Shown piece by piece: positions 1-8,057 of a stretch of DNA of 64,000 nt; within the stretch, counting starts at the first letter, position 1; each line of letters starts with the position of its first letter. The stretch comes from Tigheibacillus halophilus (GTDB lineage Bacteria > Bacillota > Bacilli > Bacillales > Amphibacillaceae). Where the stretch lies: NCBI RefSeq assembly GCF_042683165.1, contig NZ_JBHUIZ010000018.1, forward strand, positions 186,001 to 250,000, given 5' to 3'. Below the pieces are notes generated by a model, which worked only from the letters and a program-made list of their open reading frames with translations, had not been told where the DNA came from and made no database searches. Made by a program: the position numbers and the translations under genes.

Positions 1-172
1 GAACCATGATTTGAACGGGAATCCTGACAGTATCCAGGACAGTTTTGATGACCCCATAGCTTGGTGTCAGCCCGCCTTCCTGCATGGCGCTTACCAACTC
101 TACGCGGTCAATCCCGAATTGCTCTGCTTGTTTTGTATCCTTGGCATTTAATGTAATTGCTTCTATTTTCAT
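1..172 (-). CDS. cutC: CutC family protein, N-terminal part (runs off window)
   Basis: The first 57 residues of a CutC-family protein, read leftwards and cut by the window edge. The peptide starts MKIEAITLNAKDTKQA and contains ELVSAMQEGGLTPSYG followed by IPVQIMV, the N-terminal pattern of the CutC TIM-barrel family. The family was first linked to copper tolerance, but its biochemical role is not settled. The start is ATG at 172-170, with a GGAGGTG ribosome binding site just upstream on the minus strand. It is divergent from the membrane protein gene at 352. Confidence 0.8.
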   Translation of the reverse strand, partial: MKIEAITLNAKDTKQAEQFGIDRVELVSAMQEGGLTPSYGVIKTVLDTVRIPVQIMV

Positions 173-351
173 AACGAACACCTCCATCTTATTTTACCAT
201 AGGGCAGGCTGAATTCTCCAAAAGTTTCATCCTGTCTGGTGGTAACCCCGCGTATTTGTGACAAGATTATGAGTAACAGACAGATATGCTTACAAAAAAC
301 GGTCCATCGGCTAAAATGGTAGAAGAGTAGGTCAGGCTCCTGGAGGAAAAT

Positions 352-1005
352 GTGATACAATTACAATTGCTGCAAAAAATCGGTGTCTTGGCAATCAGTG
401 TCTTGCTGGGATATGCTTACTATTTTTTTATGAGTGAAGAAAAAAAACAGTTCAAATGGAAAAATGGGAACTTGCTTGTTTCCCAGTTGATGAATTTTAT
501 CATTTGTCTATGGATAAGCAAAGTGCTGATACATGTGCGGACATTTTTTCATGACCCGCTGGCAGTTTTGGCGTACCCAAGTGATGCAAAAGCATTCTAC
601 ATGGCAAACGGCTTGATGCTTATGTATATCCTATGGCTGTCGGGCAGAAAAAAATGGCAGACAATGTCATTCATGCCAGTTTTTGTGCCTGCTTTTTTGG
701 CTGCTTCTTTTATATTTGAATGCATACAAATCTTGACGAAGCAGCAATATCGTTGGGAGTATGCGTCTATATTGCTTTTGTTAATATTAGCGCATCTCTT
801 CCTTCATGAACGAATCAAAGCCAATGTGCTGTTATCAGTGCTCATGACTTGCTGGAGTATTGGACAGCTTTTGTTGCTTCTAATCAATCCATATGCAACG
901 ATTTTCGGCTTCGTCATCTCCGGTTGGTATTTCGGTTTGACGGCAGCTGTTTCAGGCCTTCTAACTATTTACTATGCGTGGACAGCGCTTGATAAACATG
1001 ATTGA
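352..1005 (+). CDS. Predicted polytopic membrane protein, function unknown
   Basis: A 217-residue protein with about six hydrophobic segments and a short charged stretch after the first one (MSEEKKQFKWKNG). I do not recognise the family. It starts at GTG, with GGAGG five bases upstream. It precedes a membrane-anchored TlpA/ResA-like thioredoxin on the same strand after about 220 bases that I cannot assign to a gene. A role linked to envelope thiol chemistry would be a guess from position only. Confidence 0.7.
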   Translation: MIQLQLLQKIGVLAISVLLGYAYYFFMSEEKKQFKWKNGNLLVSQLMNFIICLWISKVLIHVRTFFHDPLAVLAYPSDAKAFYMANGLMLMYILWLSGRKKWQTMSFMPVFVPAFLAASFIFECIQILTKQQYRWEYASILLLLILAHLFLHERIKANVLLSVLMTCWSIGQLLLLLINPYATIFGFVISGWYFGLTAAVSGLLTIYYAWTALDKHD

Positions 1006-1228
1006 ACCGAAAAGATTACAATCGATAAACCTTTTATAGAAACTTATACTGCCACCGCAGTGATTTGCCCCGATGTAGCGGATAAGCATCGTTGGAATCA
1101 CTTTATCAATGGTTAACGGAAAAACCGTCACAGAATGAGATTGCTGTGATTGCAAATCAAGGCATGCGATTATATGATAAGAGTAGTTTTGGCAACAATA
1201 GTGGCGGCGATCTGGATGGAGGTTGAAG

Positions 1229-1780
1229 ATGAAAAAAATAATCATCGGTATTATTTTGCTCGCCATGTTCGGCTGGGCGATATATAGCTTTACGAATGAT
1301 AAGAAACAAGAGGAGCAAGCGAACCAGGATTCAGCCAAGTCTGCGCAGCAGAAGGATGTTGGCCTGGAAAAAGGGCAGTATGCGCCAGATTTCAAGCTGA
1401 AAAATATGAAAGGCAAAGAAGTGAAACTATCAGATTATAAAGGTAAAAAAGTATTGTTGAACTTCTGGGCCACCTGGTGTCCGCCATGTCGTTCGGAAAT
1501 TCCTGATCTGGAAAAATTTCACCAGGAATCAGATGTCACCGTACTTGGTGTAGATTCCCTTTCTCAAGAAAGGAATGTGACTGCGGTTTCCGAATTTATC
1601 AAGGAATTTGATATGACATATCCGGTCTTGAAAGATAAAGACGGGTTGATTATCGGTCTGTATCAAGTGCAATCATATCCTACTACCTATCTGATCGACT
1701 CGAAAGGACGCATTTCAAATATAGCTGTGGGGCCGTTGAACTATGAACAAATGGTTCAGGCCTTTGAAACTATGGAATGA
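1229..1780 (+). CDS. Membrane-anchored TlpA/ResA-like thiol-disulfide oxidoreductase
   Basis: This 183-residue protein has an uncleaved N-terminal membrane anchor (residues 2-22), a charged linker, and a thioredoxin-fold domain from about residue 48. The active site WCPPC (Cys84, Cys87) lies in the context NFWATWCPPCRSEIPDL, and a later cis-proline region reads QSYPTTYLID. This is the extracytoplasmic AhpC/TSA-redoxin type, like ResA, StoA and YneN of Bacillus, which reduces disulfides outside the membrane. ATG 1229 is chosen because GGAGG ends six bases upstream; a TTG two codons earlier overlaps that site. The exact paralogue is undecided because active-site dipeptides vary in this group. 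Confidence 0.85.
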   Translation: MKKIIIGIILLAMFGWAIYSFTNDKKQEEQANQDSAKSAQQKDVGLEKGQYAPDFKLKNMKGKEVKLSDYKGKKVLLNFWATWCPPCRSEIPDLEKFHQESDVTVLGVDSLSQERNVTAVSEFIKEFDMTYPVLKDKDGLIIGLYQVQSYPTTYLIDSKGRISNIAVGPLNYEQMVQAFETME

Positions 1781-1820
1781 CCATGCTGTTCGCATGTGAG
1801 AAAAATATGGGGGTAGGAGA

Positions 1821-2006
1821 ATGAATCTGAAGTTTTATATTTATCAAATCATTGCTGTCGGTATTATCTGGTGCGGCATGGCGTTCTTTTTTGATAAAAT
1901 GGATGAGGTGAGCCGGATCGTGTTTTATGCGGTAACCTCCTGGTTGCTGTTTCTGGCAGTCCTCTTGATAAAAATGATTATCAGAAGAAAAAAACAAGAT
2001 AAATGA
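1821..2006 (+). CDS. Small two-helix membrane protein
   Basis: A 61-residue protein with two predicted transmembrane helices (about residues 6-24 and 34-53) and a basic tail IIRRKKQDK, so the C terminus is probably cytoplasmic. GGTAGGAG lies just before the ATG. It sits 40 bases after the thioredoxin-like gene and 21 bases before the ABC-F gene, so it is probably co-transcribed with one of them. No family is recognised. Confidence 0.65.
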   Translation: MNLKFYIYQIIAVGIIWCGMAFFFDKMDEVSRIVFYAVTSWLLFLAVLLIKMIIRRKKQDK

Positions 2007-2027
2007 CGATAAAGGAGAGCCCCGAGC

Positions 2028-3914
2028 ATGCTGGAATTCGAGAATCTATATAAGACGTTTGGCGATAAAACATTATTCAATCATATATCGGGTGTCATCC
2101 GCAGCAATGACAGAATCGGTTTGATCGGTGTCAATGGTACCGGAAAATCAACCTTTTTGAAAGCAATTGCCGGTATAGAGCCTGCGGAGTCGGGTTCTAT
2201 CCAACATTCGAAAAATTACCATATCCAATACCTGGCCCAATCTCCTGAGCTTGATCCGGAGTTAACTGTTATGGAAGGTATATATTATGGCGATGCCATG
2301 ATCATGAAAGTGATGCGAGATTATGAACGCGCGTTGCTTAAGTTAGAAAATGCTCCGGGCGATGAGAGATTGCAGGCGAAATTATTGGAAAGACAACAAG
2401 AAATGGATGAGAATGAAGCATGGGAGGCAAACACTGTCGCCAAAACGATTTTGAGTAAGTTGGGCATCAATAATACCGACGAAAAAATCGGACGGCTTTC
2501 CGGCGGACAGCAAAAACGTGTAGCCATTGCCAACGCCCTGATTCAGCCGGCGGACCTGTTGATTTTGGATGAGCCGACGAACCATTTGGATAACGAAACT
2601 GTTCAGTGGCTCGAAACATATCTGGCTGGATATAAAGGTGCACTCTTGTTGGTGACCCATGACCGTTATTTCTTAAATAGAGTCACTAATCGTATTTATG
2701 AATTGGATAAAGGCAATTTATATATGTACGAGGGCAATTATGAACTTTTTTTGGAGAAAAAAGCGGAGCGCGAAGAATTGGAAAGAGCAAATGAGCAGAA
2801 ACATTCCAATACGCTGAGACGTGAACTGGCTTGGCTCAAACGTGGAGCGAAGGCAAGGTCGACCAAGCAGAAAGCGCGAATTGGTCGTGTTAAAGAAATG
2901 CAGCAAGAAACCTTTGATACGAATAAGGAGGCCGTCGCATTTGAAGTCGGGACGACGCGATTAGGGAAAAAAGTACTGGAGATCGAACATATTTCGAAAT
3001 CATTTAGCGGTAACCCCCTGATCCATGATTTTAATAGATTGATCATCCCCGGAGACAGGATTGGCATTGTCGGTCCGAATGGCTCTGGCAAAACGTCTCT
3101 GCTTCAGATGCTTGCCGGGCGGTTGACCCCGGATTCCGGAACAATTGAAACCGGTGAAACGGTGAAAATAGGTTATTACACACAAAATGAAGAAGAGATT
3201 GATGGAGAACTGAAAGTCATCGATTATATTAAAGAAATTGCGGAGGTTATTCATACTGCGGATGACAAGGTGATTACAGCTGAGCAGATGCTTGAGCGTT
3301 TTCTTTTTCCGCGCCCGCAGCAATGGACATATATCCGCAGGCTGTCCGGTGGAGAAAAAAGGCGCTTATACTTGTTGAAAGTCTTGATGACTGAACCGAA
3401 CGTTCTATTTTTGGATGAACCGACAAACGATTTGGACACACAAACGCTCGGTGTCCTGGAAGAATATTTGCAACAATTTCCCGGCGTTATTGTCACTGTT
3501 TCCCATGACCGCTATTTTCTCGATCGTGTTGTTGACGAACTCCTCATTTTCAAAGGTGCAGGAGTGATCGACAGTTTTTACGGCAACTACACGGAATGGC
3601 TGGAAACCATCCGGCAGACTCCGAATGAAACTGACAAAGATAAGAAAAAACAAGCTGAAAAAGTCCAGCAGCAGCCCAAAAAGAAAAAACTGTCCTATAA
3701 AGACCAGAAAGAATGGGAAGAAATTGAAGATCTCATTGCCGGTTTAGAAGGAAAAATAGCTGAACTGCAAGAAAATATAGCCGCAGCGGGCAGTGATCTG
3801 GAAAAAGTGCAGAGTTATTTCGCCGAGCAGCAAGAACTGGAAAAAAAGTTGGAAGAAAAAATGGAGAGATGGGAAGAGCTTTCCTTGCTTGTGGAAGAAA
3901 TTGAAAATCAATAG
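2028..3914 (+). CDS. yfmR: ABC-F family ATPase, YfmR/Uup type
   Basis: A 628-residue soluble protein with two tandem ABC domains: Walker A GVNGTGKST near residue 40 and GPNGSGKTS near 350, signatures LSGGQQKRVAIAN and LSGGEKRRLYLLK, Walker B ILDEPTNHLD and FLDEPTNDLD. A charged linker joins the domains, and a C-terminal coiled coil follows a KQAEKVQQQPKKKK stretch (from about residue 540). It has no membrane domain. Length and the coiled-coil tail match B. subtilis YfmR and E. coli Uup, ribosome-acting ABC-F proteins; YfmR helps resolve stalled translation together with EF-P. AAAGGAGA precedes the ATG, and a terminator follows directly. Confidence 0.9.
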   Translation: MLEFENLYKTFGDKTLFNHISGVIRSNDRIGLIGVNGTGKSTFLKAIAGIEPAESGSIQHSKNYHIQYLAQSPELDPELTVMEGIYYGDAMIMKVMRDYERALLKLENAPGDERLQAKLLERQQEMDENEAWEANTVAKTILSKLGINNTDEKIGRLSGGQQKRVAIANALIQPADLLILDEPTNHLDNETVQWLETYLAGYKGALLLVTHDRYFLNRVTNRIYELDKGNLYMYEGNYELFLEKKAEREELERANEQKHSNTLRRELAWLKRGAKARSTKQKARIGRVKEMQQETFDTNKEAVAFEVGTTRLGKKVLEIEHISKSFSGNPLIHDFNRLIIPGDRIGIVGPNGSGKTSLLQMLAGRLTPDSGTIETGETVKIGYYTQNEEEIDGELKVIDYIKEIAEVIHTADDKVITAEQMLERFLFPRPQQWTYIRRLSGGEKRRLYLLKVLMTEPNVLFLDEPTNDLDTQTLGVLEEYLQQFPGVIVTVSHDRYFLDRVVDELLIFKGAGVIDSFYGNYTEWLETIRQTPNETDKDKKKQAEKVQQQPKKKKLSYKDQKEWEEIEDLIAGLEGKIAELQENIAAAGSDLEKVQSYFAEQQELEKKLEEKMERWEELSLLVEEIENQ

Positions 3915-3924
3915 ATGTGCAATC

Positions 3925-3958
3925 AAAAAGCTGCGGGCATAATTTCCTTCAGCTTTTT
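3925..3958 (+). terminator. Rho-independent terminator after yfmR
   Basis: The arms AAAAAGCTG (3925-3933) and CAGCTTTTT (3950-3958) pair around a 16-base loop and end in a T-run. It lies 11 bases past the ABC-F stop codon. Confidence 0.8.
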
Positions 3959-4056
3959 TGCATGATTGTTTATCAAGGATTAAACACATTCTTTTGTAAA
4001 AGGCATTGTTTCGGCTAAACTATGAATAAAAGAACAGGGCTGAATGGAGAGGATTA

Positions 4057-5115
4057 ATGCATATGCAAAAAATATATAGCGATGTGCTGCAGTTCCGGGG
4101 CAACCATTTTGATTTTGGTTATAAACAAGGTGTACTTCTGAAAGATTCCTATACATTGGAAAATAGGAAAAGGCAGTGGAAGATCAGACGGCCGCGTTTT
4201 TCAATTGATATAGCAGAAACAAAGGCTATTTTTCATCAGTTTGCTCCGGCGATTTGGGAAGAATTGCTTGGGCTGCAGGAAGCCTTGCAATGGCCATTAA
4301 AAGATGTGCTGCAAGATTTCGGCGGTTACAGGCTGGATTATGTCCGGAGCGGCTGTTCGATTTTTACTGGGGAAGATTATCTGATCCGTAATTATGATTA
4401 TCATCCAAAAACATACGAGGGACGCTTCACGTTTTATCAGCCTGCAGATGAAGGATATGCCATTATCGGTCCCTCACAGCGGGTGACTGGCCGTATGGAT
4501 GGCATGAATGAAAAAGGCCTTGTCATGGGTTATAATTTCATGCATCGGAAGAAGCCTGGCGATGGTTTTATCTGCAATATGATTGGCAGGATTATATTGG
4601 AAACATGTGCAAGTGCCGCTGAAGCCATTGCCCTTTTAAAAGAAATTCCTCATAGGCATTCTTTCAGTTATACGGTGCTGGACAAAAATCGCGAAACTTT
4701 TATTATAGAGGCAACGCCGCGCAGTATTGAGGTCCGTCGCAGTCATTTTTGCACGAATCATTTTGAAATGCTGACCGAAGAAAACCGGAACCATTTATCA
4801 GATTCAAAAGAACGCTTGGATGCGATGGAAACACATGCACCACAAATCAGCAGTGCCCATGATGCGTTTCGCATGTTAAATGATTCAAATCGTGGCGTTT
4901 TTTCCAATCAGTATAAAAATTGGTCGGGGACGATTCATACTTCGGCATATTTTCCGGAAAAACAAAAAGTCTGGTTTGCCCTTGGTGGAGACCGCGAGCC
5001 GGTCGTATTTGATTTCAGAAAATGGCTGGAAGGAGAAAATTCTCACTTAATACGCATATTTGGTGAAGTGGATACGAAGTTGCCATTTGTGCATATGCAA
5101 AACTATGTGCGCTGA
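4057..5115 (+). CDS. C45-type Ntn hydrolase (acyl-CoA:6-APA acyltransferase-like)
   Basis: A 352-residue protein of the peptidase C45 / isopenicillin N acyltransferase-like family. These are N-terminal-nucleophile hydrolases that cleave themselves before a cysteine. The likely nucleophile is Cys100 in RSGCSIF, followed by the family pattern DYLIRNYDYHP and by GRMDGMNEKGLVMGYN. Bacillus homologues are annotated as choloylglycine-hydrolase-like or linear-amide hydrolases, and the natural substrate is unknown. There is no signal peptide, so it is probably cytoplasmic. The start has a GGAGAGGA site; a second in-frame ATG lies two codons downstream. Confidence 0.8.
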   Translation: MHMQKIYSDVLQFRGNHFDFGYKQGVLLKDSYTLENRKRQWKIRRPRFSIDIAETKAIFHQFAPAIWEELLGLQEALQWPLKDVLQDFGGYRLDYVRSGCSIFTGEDYLIRNYDYHPKTYEGRFTFYQPADEGYAIIGPSQRVTGRMDGMNEKGLVMGYNFMHRKKPGDGFICNMIGRIILETCASAAEAIALLKEIPHRHSFSYTVLDKNRETFIIEATPRSIEVRRSHFCTNHFEMLTEENRNHLSDSKERLDAMETHAPQISSAHDAFRMLNDSNRGVFSNQYKNWSGTIHTSAYFPEKQKVWFALGGDREPVVFDFRKWLEGENSHLIRIFGEVDTKLPFVHMQNYVR

Positions 5116-5144
5116 TCAGGCAACAAACAGAAGCAGGAGATGAA

Positions 5145-6098
5145 ATGAAACGTATGAAGGATATATTGACGAAAAAATGGGTTGTGGTTTCCATCGCGGT
5201 TTTTTGCGCCATACTTTGGGGGAGTGCCTTTCCTGTTTTGAAAGTGAGTTATGAAGAAATGCACATGGCCGCAAATGACACCATCGCCAAAGTCGTATTT
5301 GCCGGCATGAGATTTTTAATGGCAGGATTAATGTTGATTATTGGTCTACTGCTTGCCAACAGAAAGTCTTTGAAAGTGACGAAGAGGCAGTTTCGTTTTT
5401 TAATCGTATTCGGTGTGATTCAAACTGCACTGCAATATTTTTTCTTTTATAATGGACTTGCCCACACCTCTGGTATGCAAGGTGCGATTTTATCATCAAG
5501 CGGAACTTTTTTCACTGTGCTTATTGCACACTTCTTTTACCGTAACGATCGTTTGAATGGTGCGAAAACAATTGGTCTGATTGCTGGTTTTGGCGGAATC
5601 ATTGTAGCCAATTGGGGGCAATCTTTCCATTTTGTTTTTCAATTCAATGGCGAAGGCTATATGATACTTGCGGCATTGACCGGTGCAATCGGAACCATCA
5701 TGGCTAAGGAAATGGCGATTGGTATACATCCATTCGCATTGACAGGCTTTCAATTGACGATCGGCTCCGTGTTGTTGCTGTTAGTCGGCTTGCCGCAAAT
5801 GCAACCTGGCGCAATCGTATTTACACCGCTTGGCTGGGTGCTGCTGATTTATTCAGCTTTTCTTTCTGCTGCGGCATTTGCATTATGGTATTCGATTCTG
5901 AAATACAATAAAGCAGGTGAAATTGCTATCTATAAATTCATCACGCCTGTTTCAGGTGCAATTTTGTCTGCCATGTTCATCAAAGGAGAGTCATTGAACA
6001 TGGCTATCTTAGCTGGGGTGGCATTGGTAGCAGCCGGCGTCTCAGCAATCAATTTTAAAAAAAGGGAAACGGAACAGATTGTCCAAAAAAGAGGATAG
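5145..6098 (+). CDS. DMT-superfamily transporter (two EamA domains)
   Basis: A 317-residue integral membrane protein with about ten helices in two EamA repeats. The first repeat opens with AILWGSAFPVLKVSY, the classic EamA start. Members export amino acids, metabolites or drugs by proton or sodium coupling; the substrate cannot be read from sequence. CAGGAGATG precedes the ATG. It follows the C45 hydrolase by 29 bases, so the two probably share a transcript, and export of a product of that enzyme is possible. Confidence 0.85.
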   Translation: MKRMKDILTKKWVVVSIAVFCAILWGSAFPVLKVSYEEMHMAANDTIAKVVFAGMRFLMAGLMLIIGLLLANRKSLKVTKRQFRFLIVFGVIQTALQYFFFYNGLAHTSGMQGAILSSSGTFFTVLIAHFFYRNDRLNGAKTIGLIAGFGGIIVANWGQSFHFVFQFNGEGYMILAALTGAIGTIMAKEMAIGIHPFALTGFQLTIGSVLLLLVGLPQMQPGAIVFTPLGWVLLIYSAFLSAAAFALWYSILKYNKAGEIAIYKFITPVSGAILSAMFIKGESLNMAILAGVALVAAGVSAINFKKRETEQIVQKRG

Positions 6099-6185
6099 AT
6101 GGCCTGAGATACAGATCTTGTTTGACAACAATGTGATCAGCAGTTATTTTTTAGGTATGAATCTGCTTTAAAAGAAAACTCGTTT

Positions 6186-6209
6186 TACTACAAGCAGATG
6201 TAGTATAAT
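6186..6209 (+). promoter_or_regulatory. Palindrome overlapping a TATAAT box before the TerC-family gene
   Basis: TACTAC (6186-6191) and GTAGTA (6200-6205) form an inverted repeat with an 8-base spacer. It runs into a perfect -10 hexamer TATAAT (6204-6209), and no good -35 is visible. This arrangement suggests a regulator site between the -35 and -10 regions, but the regulator is unknown. No yybP-ykoY manganese riboswitch pattern is seen here. Confidence 0.4.
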
Positions 6210-6241
6210 AGGTAAAGCATGTTGCGAAAGGTGGCAAAAAA

Positions 6242-6916
6242 GTGCTTGGGATCGAGTTTTCAACTGCATCCTTTATCATTCTACTGAAAATCATCGCCAT
6301 CGACATCGTTTTGTCTGGTGATAACGCAGTTGTTATAGCCATGGCGACAAGAAGGTTACCAAAGGGACAGCAAAATAAAGCGATTTTGCTGGGGACGGCA
6401 GGGGCAGTCGTACTAAGGATTTTATTCGCTATTTTAATCATTTATTTATTAAAGGTTCCTTTTGTTCATTTGATAGGCGGATTGTTGCTGCTTTATATTG
6501 CCTATAATGTGCTTGCGGGAGATGATTCCGAAGCAGACATCCATTCATCCGGTACATTAAAGAAAGCTGTTATGACCATCATCATGGCTGATGCATTGAT
6601 GAGCCTGGATAATGTTGTTGCTATCGCGGGTGCCGCGAAAGGACATATTGGTATGCTGATTCTTGGTGTTGCTGTCAGTATCCCTATCATGATATTCGGC
6701 TCGAAATTGATTGTAAGGATCATGGACAAGTTCTCCTGGATCGCTTATATAGGTGCAGCCATCCTGGCATGGACAGCCGCGGACATGATTATGGAGGACA
6801 AGCTTGTGATCGATGCCTTGCATCTTGACACAAATATGGAGATATATTCTCTTATGGCTTTAGTAACAGCAGCACTGTTGGTAATTGGATATTTGCGCAA
6901 TCGAAGGACAAATTAA
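6242..6916 (+). CDS. TerC-family membrane protein, YjbE/YkoY type (putative Mn2+ efflux)
   Basis: A 224-residue membrane protein with about seven helices and the TerC acidic motifs: IDIVLSGDNAVVIAMA near residue 20 and ADALMSLDNVVAIAGAAKGH near residue 115. These paired Asp-Asn motifs in membrane segments are thought to bind metal. Bacillus relatives MeeF and MeeY supply manganese to exported metalloenzymes. The start is GTG with AAAGGTGG upstream. Gene order does not support a tellurite resistance operon, since no other ter gene is nearby. Confidence 0.85.
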   Translation: MLGIEFSTASFIILLKIIAIDIVLSGDNAVVIAMATRRLPKGQQNKAILLGTAGAVVLRILFAILIIYLLKVPFVHLIGGLLLLYIAYNVLAGDDSEADIHSSGTLKKAVMTIIMADALMSLDNVVAIAGAAKGHIGMLILGVAVSIPIMIFGSKLIVRIMDKFSWIAYIGAAILAWTAADMIMEDKLVIDALHLDTNMEIYSLMALVTAALLVIGYLRNRRTN

Positions 6917-7006
6917 CACATGCATAAGAATTTTTGTTTAAAAATAGGTTGGTAGTGGGAAAATGACTCATGGATAGGTTTTTAAACAATTTCGGGAGGG
7001 GAAAAC

Positions 7007-7678
7007 ATGAATCTGCTTCAAGTAAGAAAAGGACAATTTGTTTTTTATGAAAATGAATTGCACAAGGTTTACTCGGTGAAACCTTTGCTGAAAAATTCCG
7101 TTCACCTGTATCGTTTGAAAGATATGAAACAAGTGCTGACAAAAGCGAAGGATATATCATATTACAAACCGAAGCACAATGATACATTCATTTTTTATGG
7201 CAAACGCTATACGATTGATCAAAACGCTTTGCCAGAACCAGGTAATTATATTTTAATCACAAAACCTGCGCCCGATTTTCTCGACCATTATTCATTGAAT
7301 GAAATCGAAAAGGTGGATAGTGTGGAAAACGGCAATGTGGTTACGACAAGAGACAACGGTGTGAAACATCATGAATATGTCGTACTTGTTCCCGGCAGGA
7401 AAGAGGGGAGCCAAGAAATCGCTTATTATGACAAATCACTTGTACCTGAGTCGAAACAAATTGAAGACGAATCTGTACAGTATCTGGCTGAGCAGGAAGA
7501 TTCACTGAAGCCGGAAGTCGGTGATATTTATTATGACAACAACAAACAGACAAAGGCCATGATTATCGCTATCACGGATGACGAAGTAATCTTCGGACAT
7601 GGCGCCCGAGTGCATTTTGCGGAACTTTTGGATGAGAACAACTACCGCCTCGTCTATCGTTTCGAAGAGGATATTTAG
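7007..7678 (+). CDS. Conserved-looking hypothetical cytoplasmic protein
   Basis: A 223-residue soluble, mostly acidic protein without signal peptide or membrane segments. The N-terminal 60 residues (VRKGQFVFYENELHKVYSV) and the C-terminal part (VGDIYYDNNKQTKAMIIAI) look like two short beta-rich barrel-type modules, with a middle segment NVVTTRDNGVKHHEYVVLVPG. I do not recognise the family. GGGAGGGG precedes the ATG, and a strong terminator ends the unit, so it is probably monocistronic. Confidence 0.7.
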   Translation: MNLLQVRKGQFVFYENELHKVYSVKPLLKNSVHLYRLKDMKQVLTKAKDISYYKPKHNDTFIFYGKRYTIDQNALPEPGNYILITKPAPDFLDHYSLNEIEKVDSVENGNVVTTRDNGVKHHEYVVLVPGRKEGSQEIAYYDKSLVPESKQIEDESVQYLAEQEDSLKPEVGDIYYDNNKQTKAMIIAITDDEVIFGHGARVHFAELLDENNYRLVYRFEEDI

Positions 7679-7705
7679 GAGGAATCAAATCCCCCTCTAC
7701 ATATG

Positions 7706-7740
7706 AAACTGTTCTGGTTATTTTCCAGGACAGTTTTTTT
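7706..7740 (+). terminator. Rho-independent terminator
   Basis: AAACTGTTCTGG (7706-7717) pairs with TCCAGGACAGTTT around a short loop and is followed by seven T residues. It ends the hypothetical gene at 7007-7678. Confidence 0.85.
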
Positions 7741-8057
7741 GGTATCAGTAAGCTATCTGCAGCTAATGCTTTAACTTGCAGACCGCTGTTTGAAATCAAG
7801 AGATGTTCTGAAACTTGCTTTGCGGAAGGGACGCTGTGCCGAAACCAAAAGTATGCTGTTCTGCTCTCAATCTGCCCTATGTAGCTTTATGTCGCCACCA
7901 AATTATTTAAAAACTGAAAAGTTTTGGGAGCAGGCAGGTTTTTTTATATTTGTTAGCGAATAAGTTATATATGACGGATAATTTAGTAATATCCGATAAC
8001 AATGAGAGGAGGGCGGATCACGTTAAAAATCGATTAAATAGAAAGGGGGATAAATGA
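7741..8057 (+). promoter_or_regulatory. Long leader of the NhaC-family gene with terminator-like stem
   Basis: The 317 bases between the preceding terminator and the carrier gene contain no supported ORF. AATCTGCC (7869-7876) can pair with GGCAGGTT (7933-7940), closed by a T7 run (7939-7945). Inside lies a small hairpin AAAACT-GAAA-AGTTTT (7910-7925) with a GNRA tetraloop. A terminator-like structure about 110 bases before the start codon suggests attenuation. Further on, CGGATA and TATCCG form a weak inverted repeat near 7975. No known riboswitch class is confidently recognised. Confidence 0.4.

Noticed and set aside
1006..1228. Possible remnant gene between the first membrane protein and the thioredoxin-like gene
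   Set aside because: Short open pieces exist in two frames, but no start signal or recognisable motif supports a gene or pseudogene.
6099..6241. yybP-ykoY manganese riboswitch before the TerC-family gene
   Set aside because: The gap is only 143 bases and lacks the conserved loop sequences; only a promoter-like dyad is visible.
7785..7905. Possible lysine riboswitch (L-box) before the NhaC-family gene
   Set aside because: GGGACGCTGTGCCGAA recalls the L-box core, but the conserved AGAGGTGC start, the CTGTCA element and the GGAG-GCTACC end of the closing stem are missing. It is kept only as a computational check.
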